This document shows positions 45,720-56,664 of a stretch of 64,000 nt of DNA, one piece after another. The notes below the pieces were generated by a model, which was not told where the DNA came from, did no database searches, and saw only the letters and a program-made list of their open reading frames with translations. The position numbers and the translations under genes are program-made. How positions within the stretch are numbered: the first letter of the stretch is position 1; each line of letters begins with the position of its first letter. The stretch lies in assembly GCA_032718475.1 (NCBI GenBank), contig JAUCBJ010000720.1, positions 43,831 through 107,830 of the forward strand. Reading direction: 5' to 3'. The stretch is from Nemertoderma westbladi (taxonomy: Eukaryota > Xenacoelomorpha > Nemertodermatida > Nemertodermatidae).

Positions 45720-47390
45720 GTACCCGCTATAACCGTGTCCATTTGGGATTCATTAAAAGGGTTTTAGGAATAAAGCGCAGTATACCAAATTTTATGGTAT
45801 ACGGGGAAAGTGGCGAGGTACCTTTAGCCTTGCGTCGAAAATTTTACATTGTAAAATTTTGGACTCGCATAATAAAGTTGCCAGATAACCGGTTACTAAA
45901 ACAAACGTACAATCTTCTTTATCAATAATAATAAGTGAATTGTTGTGGGGTGAGTGACGCGGTGTATTAAATATTCACTTATTATTATTAATTAACAGCA
46001 TGGGCCAGGCATACGGGGCTACAATGGTTTCTACAACACTGTATAATAGTTATTCTTTGAGGCATGGTTGCCATTTCTGGCAGAGCACGGGAATAACGAA
46101 CTTGTACTTTCCTTTGAGTGATTAGTTGGCCTAAAATATGATCTCCCACTCCACAGCGAAATATTCATCCGGTCTGGTAGCTCAGTACACTCACCCGGCT
46201 GATGATAACCAGAAGTTTGAAACCTAGGTACCGTGTGCGAGCCCCAATAGGGCCGGTTGATATTTTTCTCTATGGAGAGCATTATCATATTGTCTTATTC
46301 ACATTGTATATTTAATAATCTTCTTTATCAGGATGTACTGAACGACAACTCAGTGGTTAACCGGGTGTCACCTACAAGGGACCTCATAAACAGTCTGGGT
46401 TTATCCTGGGTGTGGCAAGACCAAGCGATAAATTCAGAACACCAGTTTTTGTTCAAAGTAAAAAAAATTATCAAAGACCAATTTGTGCAAGGATGGTGGT
46501 CAGCTCTGGCCGGATCCCCTAAAGGACAGTTATATAGCAAAAGGAGCTTTGAAATCGAACCGAATCTGGACAGCCTAAAGGACTCATCGCGACTCCAACA
46601 CATTCTAGCTAAATTCCGTTGTTCATCACACGACTTACAAATTGAGACCGCCGTGCGATGGGGTTCACTGGAAGAATTTGCGAACTATGTATCCTGAACC
46701 AAATAGAAGACGAACTGCACTTTGTACTCGTTTGTCCCAAATATTCTGAACTTCGTACCAAGTACTCGACAATTGGTACCATCAACGACCCAATCCCCAC
46801 AAATTCAATTCCTGCTATCAAATAATTATCAGGCAATCACAAGGAAATTAGCACTATTCTTATTCTATGCGTTCAAAACTCGGTCAAAATTTATCATAAG
46901 TAATAATAATTAAGATAAAAACGAGATAAATATGATACGATGTACAAATGATAACAAAACATGTGAACATGGACAAATATGTAATCATAGCATAGTACTA
47001 CATAACAATAAACAGTAATAAAAAATGGAACTGTGTAATAACCCCCGCCAATTGGCTTCTCGGTTGCTGTTGTTGCAGGTTATCACTCTAGTTATTCTCC
47101 AGGGCTGTTTATTAATATCTGTAGGTATTGTTATACAGTATATGGCTTGTTAATCCATGCTGTAGAACATAAACACCATTGCAGTACGTTGTCGCCGCCC
47201 CGTAAACCAGTGGTTTGTGTGGTTTACTAGATCTGTGGAACATGTCATGTATCATACTGTGCATAGTCGTTATTAATGGTGAAATCAATATTGGTGACGT
47301 ATACTGTAAAATTAACAATTTACCGGTATCTCCAACCATAATACTTATATTGTATTAGTGTTGCGTTGAAATAAATGAATAAATGTTATA
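45720..47390 (+). pseudogene. LINE family B, copy 2 (C-terminal part and 3' end, split by a SINE)
   Basis: 45743-45924 encodes FIKRVLGIKRSIPNFMVYGE and RIIKLPDNRLLKQTY. After a 392-bp SINE insertion the same frame resumes at 46331 (DVLNDNSVVNRVSPTRDLIN) and continues to about 46680. A shift follows, then the Cys/His C-terminus with IEDELHFVLVCPKYSELR. From about 46350 onward it is collinear with copy 1 (42455-43490) through the 3' UTR to the GTTGCGTTGAAATAAATG end. This copy retains the block deleted from copy 1. It is 5'-truncated. Confidence 0.88.
45925..46316 (+). mobile_element. SINE-like insertion with 14-bp target-site duplication
   Basis: Flanked by AATCTTCTTTATCA at 45911-45924 and 46317-46330, and it splits one LINE-B codon series cleanly. 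Inside, TGGTAGCTCAGTACAC (A box, 46175-46190) and AGTTTGAAACC (B box, 46213-46223) form a tRNA-like Pol III promoter about 38 bp apart. A hairpin (AATAATAATAAGTGAAT against ATTCACTTATTATTATT, 45925-45990) is at the left end. The tRNA-like part is not at the start of the insertion, so the element is composite or the Pol III unit is internal. Confidence 0.6.
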
Positions 47391-47612
47391 ACCCAGAAAA
47401 TTCGTACCCAAAATTTTTTTATGATGGGTACGAATTGTGCGGATATAGATAATGCAGGTTTTTTTTAGAACAAATATTTGTCCTTCTAACAGTAGGATGG
47501 TATTTTTTTTTCCAAAAATGCATTCTAGAATAAAAATATTTATCGACATTGATAACTAAACACATGTTCTATAACATTTATAAAAAAAGACAAAAAAAAT
47601 AGTTAGTATAAA

Positions 47613-47778
47613 AAAAATGTGTGCCACCATGGAATACTAAATATACACGGAACCAGATAGATGTCCGATTTCACGAGTCATTCTTTTTATTGCTTTAATC
47701 TATTGTACTCGATGCATGAATAAAAATTTGAAAAAAAAATTGGTGGTCATCGTTCTCGTTGCCATGGCAACAGACATT
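47613..47778 (+). repeat. Left terminal inverted repeat of the P-like transposon
   Basis: Reverse complement of 52703-52870 with scattered substitutions, including GTGTGCCACC here against GTAGCACC at the right end. Confidence 0.85.
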
Positions 47779-47852
47779 TTTCATTTTTTGCCTTTATTTC
47801 AACTACGATGAGTGAAAATACAGTAAATATTGCTTCCAAATTTGTTCAAAGG

Positions 47853-47868
47853 TTAAAGCGATATACAT
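47853..47868 (+). repeat. Target-site duplication of the LINE insertion (left copy)
   Basis: TTAAAGCGATATACAT is repeated exactly at 49285-49300 and brackets the LINE fragment between them. Confidence 0.93.
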
Positions 47869-49284
47869 GGAGTATGCAGGGCCAGTGTGGGACAATTGTT
47901 CTAACGAACTAAAGTATAAACTGGAGCTGATAAATAAGGAAGCCATTAGGATAATATGTCGATTAACCATTTCTTGTTCAACTGTCAGTTTATATACTGA
48001 ATCTGGAATATTGACCCTACAAAATAGAAGGACAATTCAAAAATTAATTATTCTATATAAAATGACAAAAAATTCAGCTCCCCCACATCTGCGCGAATTA
48101 CTTCCGGAAACCTTGGCCCAGTCTTCCCCATATTGTACAAGAAATCGAGATAATTATAGGGTACCTTTTGCTCGGAATAATTACTTTAAAAATTCATTTT
48201 TACTATCTTCCATACGAATATGGAACGACTTACCGGATAATATACGTAATGCAACATCTGCTAATAGTTTTAAAAATTTAGCAAGTAATCACCTTTACCC
48301 ATCCGCAGCAGTGCCATCATACTACTTGCTCGGTAGCCCAAAAATTAACGGCCTGCTTGCTCGTATGCGATGCATCTGTTCGTCTTTAAATGACGATTTA
48401 TTTCGTGCAAAGGTTACTATTTATAGAACTTGTGGGTGCGGCCATCCCTGCGAAGATGTGTACCACTATTTTATGGAATGCACGCGGTACACTGGCCCTC
48501 GATTGGTACTTAATCAGTCCATGTTACAACTTGACCTCCGTTTTTCGGTTCATGTTATCTTACATGGACCTACTGGCACCCCCAGCATCGTTGCATCTAA
48601 AACACCTGTCCTTATTTCGGCTGTCGCAACTTTTATCGAGGCAACAAACAGGTTTAATTCGCTGGGTTACTAATATTCCTTATTTTTTCATTTTCTTTTT
48701 TCATTATCCCAGTCAGAATGTTTTATCTTGCTTTTCGTATTTTACTAAGAAGTGGGTGATGGTGTGGCATATCTTGTCAAAATTATTCAAAAATTGCATT
48801 AATATTAAACAAATGTTATTGTGCACCACTCAATCGTGATTCGTGGTTATTTTGAAGATGAAGACTATTACACTCAACTTATTATTTTCGCCATACCTTG
48901 CTTAAAAGCACCTTTGTGACATCAGCGACTTAATGCGGCGAGCGGGTCGGGTTTCTCTCCATTCAGGGTGGGATGGATGTGGGTGGGGTGCAGCGGGATT
49001 GGCAGAGGGTTTCTGGGGGGGACAGTGTGTATTGTATGGATGTATCGAGTGTGTATTGTATGGATGTATCGAGTGTGTATTGTATGGGCTATGTGCATGG
49101 TAAGTGTATTGTAACTGTATAGTATTAAGTATTACTTACGTTATGTATATCATTTATATATTGTATATTTGTATTCCGTGCCTTACCTGTTTGTAATTAT
49201 TCTGGCCGAGACGATTCCACATAAGTGTGCAACTTGTTATTGAATCGGCCCAACTTGTTTTGGAAAAATATACATTATATTATA
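47869..49284 (+). pseudogene. 5'-truncated LINE (family C) inserted in the P-like transposon
   Basis: Open for 268 codons (47867-48673). It encodes the C-terminal region of a non-LTR reverse transcriptase: MEYAGPVWDNCSNELKYK, IQKLIILYKMTKN, APPHLRELLPE, a SIRIWNDLPDNIRN segment, and a terminal Cys/His motif (CGCGHPCEDVYHYFMEC). The RT palm is missing by 5' truncation. The reading frame is unbroken, so insertion is fairly recent. A 22-24-bp unit is repeated in its 3' part (49025-49095). It is bounded by a perfect 16-bp target-site duplication. Confidence 0.92.
49025..49095. repeat. Short tandem repeat in the LINE-C 3' region
   Basis: GTGTGTATTGTATGGATGTA occurs in about three tandem copies, the last partial. 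Confidence 0.9.
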
Positions 49285-49300
49285 TTAAAGCGATATACAT
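49285..49300 (+). repeat. Target-site duplication of the LINE insertion (right copy)
   Basis: Exact copy of 47853-47868. Confidence 0.93.
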
Positions 49301-49384
49301 ACACTATAGCTTCCGTTTCATCAATAAGTTGCCTGATCTGCTCTGTAACCCAGCATTAGTTTTCTTATTCCTCCAACCGGCGCT

Positions 49385-51631
49385 TCAGATCAATTTCCTT
49401 CCCTTGTTTCGCTGTGGCGCCTTAAAACCATCCAACCCAGTCTTGTAGCTTTCTTTCTCAGCTATTAGCTCAGCCAAGTGATTTCTCTGTGCCTTCAGAA
49501 ACACGTTGATAATTTTGCGTAAAAATTTCGAGGAATAACTGGAGTGAATATCGCAAATTATTGATCTTGTATGTAAAGAAATGACTGGAAGCATTTGTAG
49601 GTACTGAAAGAGAACTCCGGCTGATATGAATTTGTCATCTTTAATATTTTTTTGCAGGAATTTATATGCTAGTTCTAGGTTACCGAGGCAATTACAAACG
49701 AAGTTGACAAGATTTTGATGTGGAATGGTTAAACCACCGTGATTTATATCATGTAGAAAGTGGCGAGATGACTCATTAGATGTAGACCCACTTCTTTTAG
49801 AATCGCTAATGATGTCATTTGTACCGTTTAAATTACAGTGTAGGCAGTTGACCCCTACTGATTTCACAATCCATCCTGAGATGTATTCAACAATATCTAG
49901 AGATTCTTCATTGACAGTTAGACAACGAAACTCATCTTCATCCACAAACAGACACTTCATCGAATAACAACGCGGCTTCATTGTGGTAATCTTTCTTCAA
50001 CAGAAAGTCGGATACTTCGAGGTCTTCATCTATGATTAGTCGTATTGATAAAATTTTATTGGAGTTTAGTGCGTCACGAAGAGCAATTAGAAACCGGCGG
50101 CCACCAGACATTTGTCTATATTTAGAGTAATGTAACTCCAATGCATCGTCTCTAAGGACATGAGTGTTAAACAAGCTGTATCCCAGTTCCTCAAACACGA
50201 GTTTAAACACTTTCTCTGTATTGCGCACAGTCAATAGGAGGGCGTTAAAGGATTGGGGTGATAGACCTGGCTTTCCCGAATCTCGCCATGCCTCCACCCA
50301 ATCGCCAAAGTATTTCAAGAAACTTCGTCTCTCAATCTGGTCTTTGTGGTGTGTCTCAGTATACATAGTGGATGTATTCGGATTCCTAGTTTTGGTGTTC
50401 ATAAATGCCCAAAATAACCTCATCAATCGCACAAAATTTGCTGTCGGACTGTTTCTGTCAATATAATATCTCAAAGCACTCTCTGTACAATCGCTGTAAA
50501 GATTTAGCATAAGCTAGTGCTTTGTTTTTTCTTCTGGACATGTAATGTCGAGAATGTTAGCTTGGGTGCTCGTCGTAAATGAGCGGTAGTATTATGAGAA
50601 GTGTCCAAACAATAAACTTCGGCCACATCACTAACCTTTGCTTCACTACCTGGTGAAAGTTCAATCGTATCATTCTTAAAGTGCCAACTGAACTGTGGTA
50701 AAACAAAGATGCCTAGTTTGAACCAATTATTCCTGGTATTCTTTAATAGATGGTTATAATCAAACAGTGGAATGATACCTTGTAAAATTTCTGAATTGTC
50801 CAAAATCTTAAATATAGCATTAGCGTTTGTTGGTGAATTATCACTTGTCACCACTCGGGGCGATGTTTGGACTGATCTTAGGTTGCTGCAAACTTCTTCT
50901 AAGTTACTAATGATCTCCCATCCTGTCATAGCGGTTGCAGTGGGTACAGATTTCACAACTAATGGTTGCCCATGACTCAGACCTCTAACCATAAAACTAT
51001 TCAAAGATCCTATGTCCGATTCTGTAACACCACCTTGTGCAAAAACTGCCTCTTTCTGCAAGTGAATTTCGTCCAAATACACAACAACGTTTTTGTCCAT
51101 CTTCATTTTCTGGAGAAGTTTGTATGAATCGATGGATCCTTTAGTTATTTTCTCCAAAACAGATCGACTAGGGAACTGAGGAAAGACAGACAAGAGTTCC
51201 TCGTATGCTGCCTTACTTCTATATCTAATAATAAGTGCTTTCTTAATCAATGAAGGTTCGAAACTTAAAACCCGATGGCAATGCTTGTTTCTCACAAGGA
51301 AGCGGATGATTTCATTATCATACTTTGGATCTTGGTAGTTTTTTATTTCATTCATCAGTCTGTATAACACACTCTTGCATTTGACTTTTTCAAATCCACA
51401 GAGCCTTCTATCCAAAAAACTGAAATTTGATAATGGAATTGTACTCCCATTATGGTAAACATCAAAGACATCATGCGATACATTGATTATGTAGCTACAT
51501 TCAGGTGCCTCTTGGAATGTTTCCGAAATACACATAGCCCCTTCTTTGCCATAGCAAAATCTGCTTACATTCTGATTGTTAAACACTTCATCCTCTCTAA
51601 ACCATTTGTTTATAGCTTGAGCATCCCAAGT
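49385..51631 (-). pseudogene. P-element/THAP9-type transposase, main exon, frameshifted
   Basis: Begins after a splice acceptor TTTCTCATTTTGCAG at 51632 and is read to 49385. The first frame (51631-50504) carries VVVYLDEIHLQKEAVF and VVTSDNSPTNANAIF, two acidic catalytic regions of the RNase H-like core in P-type transposases. LFDYNHLLKNTRNNW is the GTP-binding/insertion region seen in P and THAP9 proteins. Near 50510 the frame shifts to 50510-49938, and near 49950 to 49938-49385, which includes DIVEYISGWIVKS. Two shifts make the coding region inactive as it stands. The exon joins in phase 0 to the THAP exon upstream. Confidence 0.88.
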
Positions 51632-52069
51632 CTGCAAAATGAGAAATATTGGTCTATATTCTATATACTCTATATATACTCTATCAAGGTTTCAAACGCG
51701 TAGACAGACAGACAGGCTCACCCCACAGATAGACCGTGGAGAATAAGAACGAATACTAGTAAGCAGTATACTACGCATGCTAAATTTTTTAAAATTCCAT
51801 ATTAAGAAAAACATTCAGATCGTTAGCGCCTCCTAGCGGCAGACTGGTGCATTGATCCGAGACAGATGGTCCAACTTACAAACGATTACTTTGAATTGAA
51901 TTGAATTGAATTGAATAAGCATCAATAGCAGCCGAGCAGAAGGCTCTCTAAAATTAACCAGACAGACACCGTTGACTAATGATACCAGTACACTAAGGCT
52001 CGCCTTAGCGTACTTAGCTTACTTAAAATAGGTACTGAAATACTTTTTGTAAGTAACTGTCACACCCAC

Positions 52070-52450
52070 CAGTTGATCCAAGTCTCTAAATTTTGACTCT
52101 TGGTCCCTATCGAAGTCCTTTGTCAGTGTTATCCGGTTTGTTGGTTTTTTGCGTCTACCATAGAAGTTAACACGTTTAGAAAGTGTTGTTTCACTCTTCT
52201 CTGATCCTGGTAGACATTATGATGGCACAGCGGAATCTCTCAGTTCTTTTCTTTTAAATGGCTTAGCAATGAAGTCGCTTTGTGAAAAATTTCTGCAACA
52301 GACACCAAAACTGTCGCAGGAAAACACCCCTGGCTTTCTCACTGCTTTAAGCCACTTGTCCCTAGTTGATGTGTCCTTGGGTATACAGTATACCGTAGAA
52401 CTAGGCCCGGCCCTCACCCCACAATTAGGTACACAACAAACACAAGGCAT
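52070..52450 (-). pseudogene. THAP DNA-binding exon of the P-like transposase
   Basis: The ATG at 52450 starts MPCVCCVPNCGVRAG, followed by STRDKWLKAVRK and SFGVCCRNFSQSDF, a C2CH THAP zinc-finger layout. The final zinc ligand expected in CxxHF reads CCRNF: codon AAT in place of CAT/CAC. An in-frame TAA lies at about 52214-52216, after which the frame continues (SEKSETTLSKRVNFYGRRKK) to a GTGGGT donor at 52070, in phase with the acceptor at 51632. The THAP domain would bind the transposon ends. The stop and the lost ligand suggest a dead copy. Confidence 0.82.
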
Positions 52451-52702
52451 TCGTTATTAATTTATATACTGTACTGTAGGTAGGACAAGGTGTGTTTTAA
52501 CCTTAGCTATAGAGGTGTGGTATACAGTACTGTATTTTCTAATCTGATTTCGCACTATCGTGTCATTTAACCCTGTGAAATTGTATTGTACAACCAAGGC
52601 CTTCTAGAACTACAGTAATGCGTTCTATCACAGTTACTATGGAATTACTTAGCCAAGTAGTGTTGACGATATAGCGATTTAGATAGTGATGCACGCAACA
52701 AT

Positions 52703-52870
52703 TTAATCTCTGTTGCCATGGCTACGAGATCGATGACCACCAATTTTTTTTTCAAAATTTTTATTCATGCATCGAGTACAATAGATTAAAGCAATAAAAA
52801 GAATGACTCGTGAAATCGGACATCTATCTGGTTCCCTGTATATTTAGTATTCCATGGTGCTACATTTTTC
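52703..52870 (-). repeat. Right terminal inverted repeat of the P-like transposon
   Basis: Counterpart of 47613-47778. Confidence 0.85.
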
Positions 52871-53019
52871 CTCGATGTAATTCTACGTCTTGAATACTTA
52901 TCTTTAGTTCACCCATATCAAATATAATTTAGTTTTTGTTTGATGAAAAAAGAGTAAGGCAACGATTTTGAACATTTCTTCGCGATCTTCGCAAATGTCG
53001 CGATTATTGCGAAAATCGC

Positions 53020-53145
53020 GAAATTTCGCAAACGTAGCGATCTTCGCCATATTTTGTGTTTACAAATACTATAGGTGGAGCTTCGCAAACGTCGCGATCT
53101 TCACGATATTTTGTGTTTACCAATAGCTGTAGGTGGAGCTTCGAT
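53020..53145 (-). repeat. Inverted copies of the ~60-bp minisatellite unit
   Basis: Two units (TTTGTGTTTAC, TATAGGTGGAGCTTCGCAAA, CGCGATCTTC) in the opposite orientation to the array at 53690-54290. Together with that array they form an inverted arrangement separated by about 550 bp. Confidence 0.85.
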
Positions 53146-53165
53146 AAAAAGATTCTCTTGAAAAA

Positions 53166-53335
53166 AAATAAGACGCATCTTAAAGGACACTGGCCTTGAA
53201 GATGCTGATGATCTAGCAAATGTCATGGGTGATAGGGAGTTGTGGCGGTGCAATTTTGTCGATAAGCCGGCACAGCATTCTTAAAAATACAGCTGCAATG
53301 CAGCATGCCGATCCTAGTAGTAGTAGTAGTAGTAG
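53166..53335 (+). mobile_element. LINE family A 3'-end fragment with (TAG)n tail
   Basis: AAGACGCATCTTAAAGGACA through GCAGCATGCCGATCC matches the 3' ends of LINE-A copies at 11690-11860 and 37285-37440. It ends in about seven TAG repeats. It is an extreme 5' truncation of the same family. Confidence 0.9.
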
Positions 53336-53689
53336 TTCGATAAAAAAATTTATCAAGCTTTAATAATATTACTTATTAATACCATTATAGGTACAGCGAC
53401 GCAAAAATAGCAAAATTCCTCGAAGGCCTACACAAATACATGGACTTCTAGAATACAATTTTATACCTTCTGTCTGTATATATATAACATTCTATAATTC
53501 TGTGAACCTTACTAATACTAATATTGTCATATATATACTATAGAACATGTTAGCTATTTTATTTAAAAATATTTTTTTTTTTCTAGAGCTAATAATATTT
53601 TTTATTCTTGAAAAATTTTAAAAAATATATGTTTCATTATAGATTTTCTTACTTTTTAAAAAATGTTCTAGAACATTTGCAAAGATTGC

Positions 53690-54290
53690 GACGTTTGCAA
53701 AGCTCCACCTATAGTATTGGTCAACACAAAATATTGCGAAGATCGCGACGTTTGCGAAGCTCCACCTATAGTATTGGTAAACACAAAATATCACAAAGAT
53801 TGCGACGTTTGCGAAGCTCCACCTATAGTATTGGTAACCACAAAATATGTCGTGAAGATCGCGACGTTTGCGAAGCTCCACCTATAGTATTTGTAAACAC
53901 AAAATATCACAAAGATTGCGACGTTTGCGAAGCTCCACCTATAGTATTGGTAAACACAAAATAAGTCGCGAAGATCGCGACATTTGCGAAGCTCCACCTA
54001 TAGTATTGGTAAACACAAAATATCATGAAGATCGCGACGTTTGCGAAGCTCCACCTATAGTATTTGTAAACACAAAATATGTCGTGAAGATCGCGATATT
54101 TGCGAAGCTTCACCTATAGTAGGCCTATTGGTGAACACAAAATATCGCGAAGATCGCGATGTTTGCGAAGCTTCACCTATAGTAGGCCTATTGGTGAACA
54201 CAAAATATCGCGAAGATCGCGATGTTTGCGAAGCTCCACCTATAGTATTGGTAAACACAAAATATGTCATGAAGATTGCGATGTTTTGGT
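53690..54290. repeat. 57-64-bp minisatellite, about ten units
   Basis: Each unit contains CGACGTTTGCGAAGCTCCAC, CTATAGTATTGGTAAACAC and AAAATATCGCGAAGATCG. Two units near 54115-54210 carry a GTAGGCCTATTGGTG variant. Frames across it are open by chance (SSTYSIGKHKI, EDRDVCEAPPIV) and run into the BEL element gag frame. Confidence 0.95.
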
Positions 54291-54294
54291 GTTA

Positions 54295-54753
54295 GAGATA
54301 GATCTGGCGTGTCAGCTAGACATGGTCGCATTGGACCAAAGAGAATTAGAGAGACAGTTAGACGAGGAAACTGCATTGCTAGAGAGGGAGAGGGAATTAG
54401 CGAGAGAGTGTAAAGAGAGGGCCGCGAAAGTGGCGAGAGAGTGTAGAGAAAGGGCTGCGAGGGAAGCAGAGAGGGTTGAGAGGGAAACGAGAGAGCGTAG
54501 AGAACGAGAGGCGAGAGAAGAGAACGAACGCAAAGAGCGAGAAGCGAGGGAAGCTGAGAGGTTTGAGAGAGAGGTGAACGAGCGCAAAGAGCGAGATGCG
54601 AGGGAAGCTGAAAGGATTGGGAAAGAGAGGGAGTTGGTGAACCAGAGTATTAGAGAGGACAGGGAGAGAGAAATAGCTTGTAAGAGAATGCGGGATGATA
54701 TGCATAACTGGTTGAGGGGGTTAGTGCAGTATCAGGCGAAACAAAAGTGCTGA
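54295..54753 (+). pseudogene. Gag N-terminal coiled coil of BEL-2
   Basis: About 150 codons of highly charged heptad-like sequence (LERERELARECKERAAK, EREAREAERFEREVNERKER), as in the N-terminus of the Gag at 27922. It ends at a TGA after KQKC. The upstream frame is open through the minisatellite, so the original start is lost. Confidence 0.7.
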
Positions 54754-54835
54754 TTTGAACTGGCAAAAATGGGTTTAACAGAGAGCGAAGTTGGTTCGGG
54801 AAATATTTATGAGGAACCAAGGGTGATGGAAACTT

Positions 54836-56180
54836 TTGTCAATACTCCAGTTACAGGTACCAGACAACAAACACAGAACTGGTGTGACTGGACAGATGGG
54901 GGGGGGGGGGGGTAATGACAATACGTTTAGGGGGAATGTTAATATTAATACTACCCTAGTGGATAACTCTAATAATAACGAGGGTGCATTTCTTACAGGA
55001 AATAATGTTTTGGTGAATAATTTAAATAATAATAATGTTGATACTGGTACAGCAAATTATTTAAATAATTTAAATAATAATGTTAATAGTGGTGCAATAA
55101 ATAATCAGAATAATTTAAATACTAACAGCGAACAGAGTAATTTAAATAATAATATAATAAATAAGGACGGTGAAAGTAGATGGTGAAATTAATATAAACG
55201 TTAGCGAAAATGATTCGCCTATTGGAGGACTACAAGGCCACGTGGAGACACAGTGGGAGATGCAGGCGAATGGGCCCAGGGGAGATAGGAGCAACGTGTC
55301 GACTGGAGGGGGGGGGGGGTGTGAAGGAAGGGGTGAAAGGTGTGCGACGAGAAGTGATGGGAGGGGGGGAGCTACGGGCATCCCACCACAACCAGTTAGT
55401 GACGAGAGGGGGGGGGGGGGGCAATAAATGACCTACAGATGTCGGCAGGAAATATGCGCGGTGATTCAAGTGAACCAGGGCTCCCAACGACGGAGGAGAA
55501 TAGAAGGGGGGCAACAGCCGTCCCACAGATGTCTGCGGGAAATGCGCGTGGTGAGTTAAGTGAACCATCGCACCCGACGACGGGGGGAAAGGGGGGCAAC
55601 AGACGCCCCGCGAGCGATGGCGGGAGGTGCGCGCAGTGAGTTAAGTGAACCGGAGCTCCCAGCGACTGAGGAGAGTAGAAGGGCAGCAAATATCTACGAG
55701 GCCATACAACTGGGTAAAAGGAAAAGCGTTCACGCTGCAAGCGGCCAAACGAGGGAGCGTCGAACCCATTCAGGAGATGGAAGGAGAATGGTAGAGTTCA
55801 TCCGGGAGGTTGATACGAGATCTCATGAACATAGATATAACGACGGGAGTAGAGGATGCGAGGAGGAACGAGGAGATGTTGCTACTGGCAACCAGAGACG
55901 TCGAGATAGGACGGACAGTGAACCGTCGATGGTTGAGGTAGAGAGGGAGGGCCAGTGGGGTTGTACTTCGGGAGATTGCCATCGCCCCGGAGAAACACAG
56001 CCTGGCGAAATATATCACACACTGGATACACATAGAGAGACTGGAGACACACATAGAGTGTACCGAGACGAGGAGGATGAGATAATAAGGGATCGAAGGA
56101 AAACTTCCTGTCGGAACGTAGCGCCGATCGACGATATGGTAGTCACGGGGAGGAGTTCTCGGAATATTCGAGAAGATTAA
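54836..56180 (+). pseudogene. Low-complexity Gag linker region of BEL-2
   Basis: Asn-rich stretch (NNLNNNNVDTGTANYLNN) at 54920-55180. Poly-G tracts follow (54896-54911, near 55310 and 55410). A roughly 100-bp unit is repeated about three times at 55415-55690 (MSAGNARGELSEP-type). An Arg/Glu-rich open frame runs to 56180. I cannot assign a domain. Poly-G length changes probably account for the frame changes. Confidence 0.45.
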
Positions 56181-56664
56181 ACTTCGGTCTGGGGGAGCAC
56201 ATTCAGACTGCAGGACATACTATAGAGGTCTTACTGTACGTACATACTATAGGCCATGCTGGGAGAGATAGTGTAGGTGATAGGGTAGCGCAAATGCCGG
56301 GATTAAACCCGGAGGTCATGGCTTACATACCGGTGAGTAGGCAGGAACCTGCTAGACCTATACTGGTACCTGCACACCAGTATGACATCTACCCTAGCGC
56401 AGAATATAACAACGGTGGGGGGGAGGGGGGGGGGGGAGACAGAGTGAAATTCCCCCATTACTGTATCCACAATATGCACAACCAAAAATAAAAATCGCAA
56501 CCACCTCAGATCCGAACAAATCATGCGACACTGAGATATGGAGGGGACCATTACCCCCGATGATATATCCTACTCAGGGAAAGTCGACGAACCCGAGAAG
56601 CGATGCACAATCAATATCGATGGAGCCTACATCCGTACCGTCGAGCGCGCTGTAAATTCAAGCG

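Larger units (their letters stand above)
47613..52870 (-). mobile_element. Degenerate P-element-like (THAP) DNA transposon with ~165-bp TIRs
   Basis: Terminal inverted repeats at 47613-47778 and 52703-52870 share CACCATGGAATACTAAATAT, AACCAGATAGATGTCCGATT, TGTACTCGATGCATGAATAA and a GTTGCCATGGCAAC-like inner end. Between them, on the minus strand, lie a THAP-domain exon and a THAP9/P-type transposase. A 1.4-kb LINE inserted later at 47869-49284. No clear 8-bp target duplication was found at the ends, which is consistent with age. Confidence 0.88.

Noticed and set aside
50164-50466. Plus-strand 100-residue ORF opposite the transposase
   Set aside because: Antisense shadow of the P-type transposase exon with no motif of its own.
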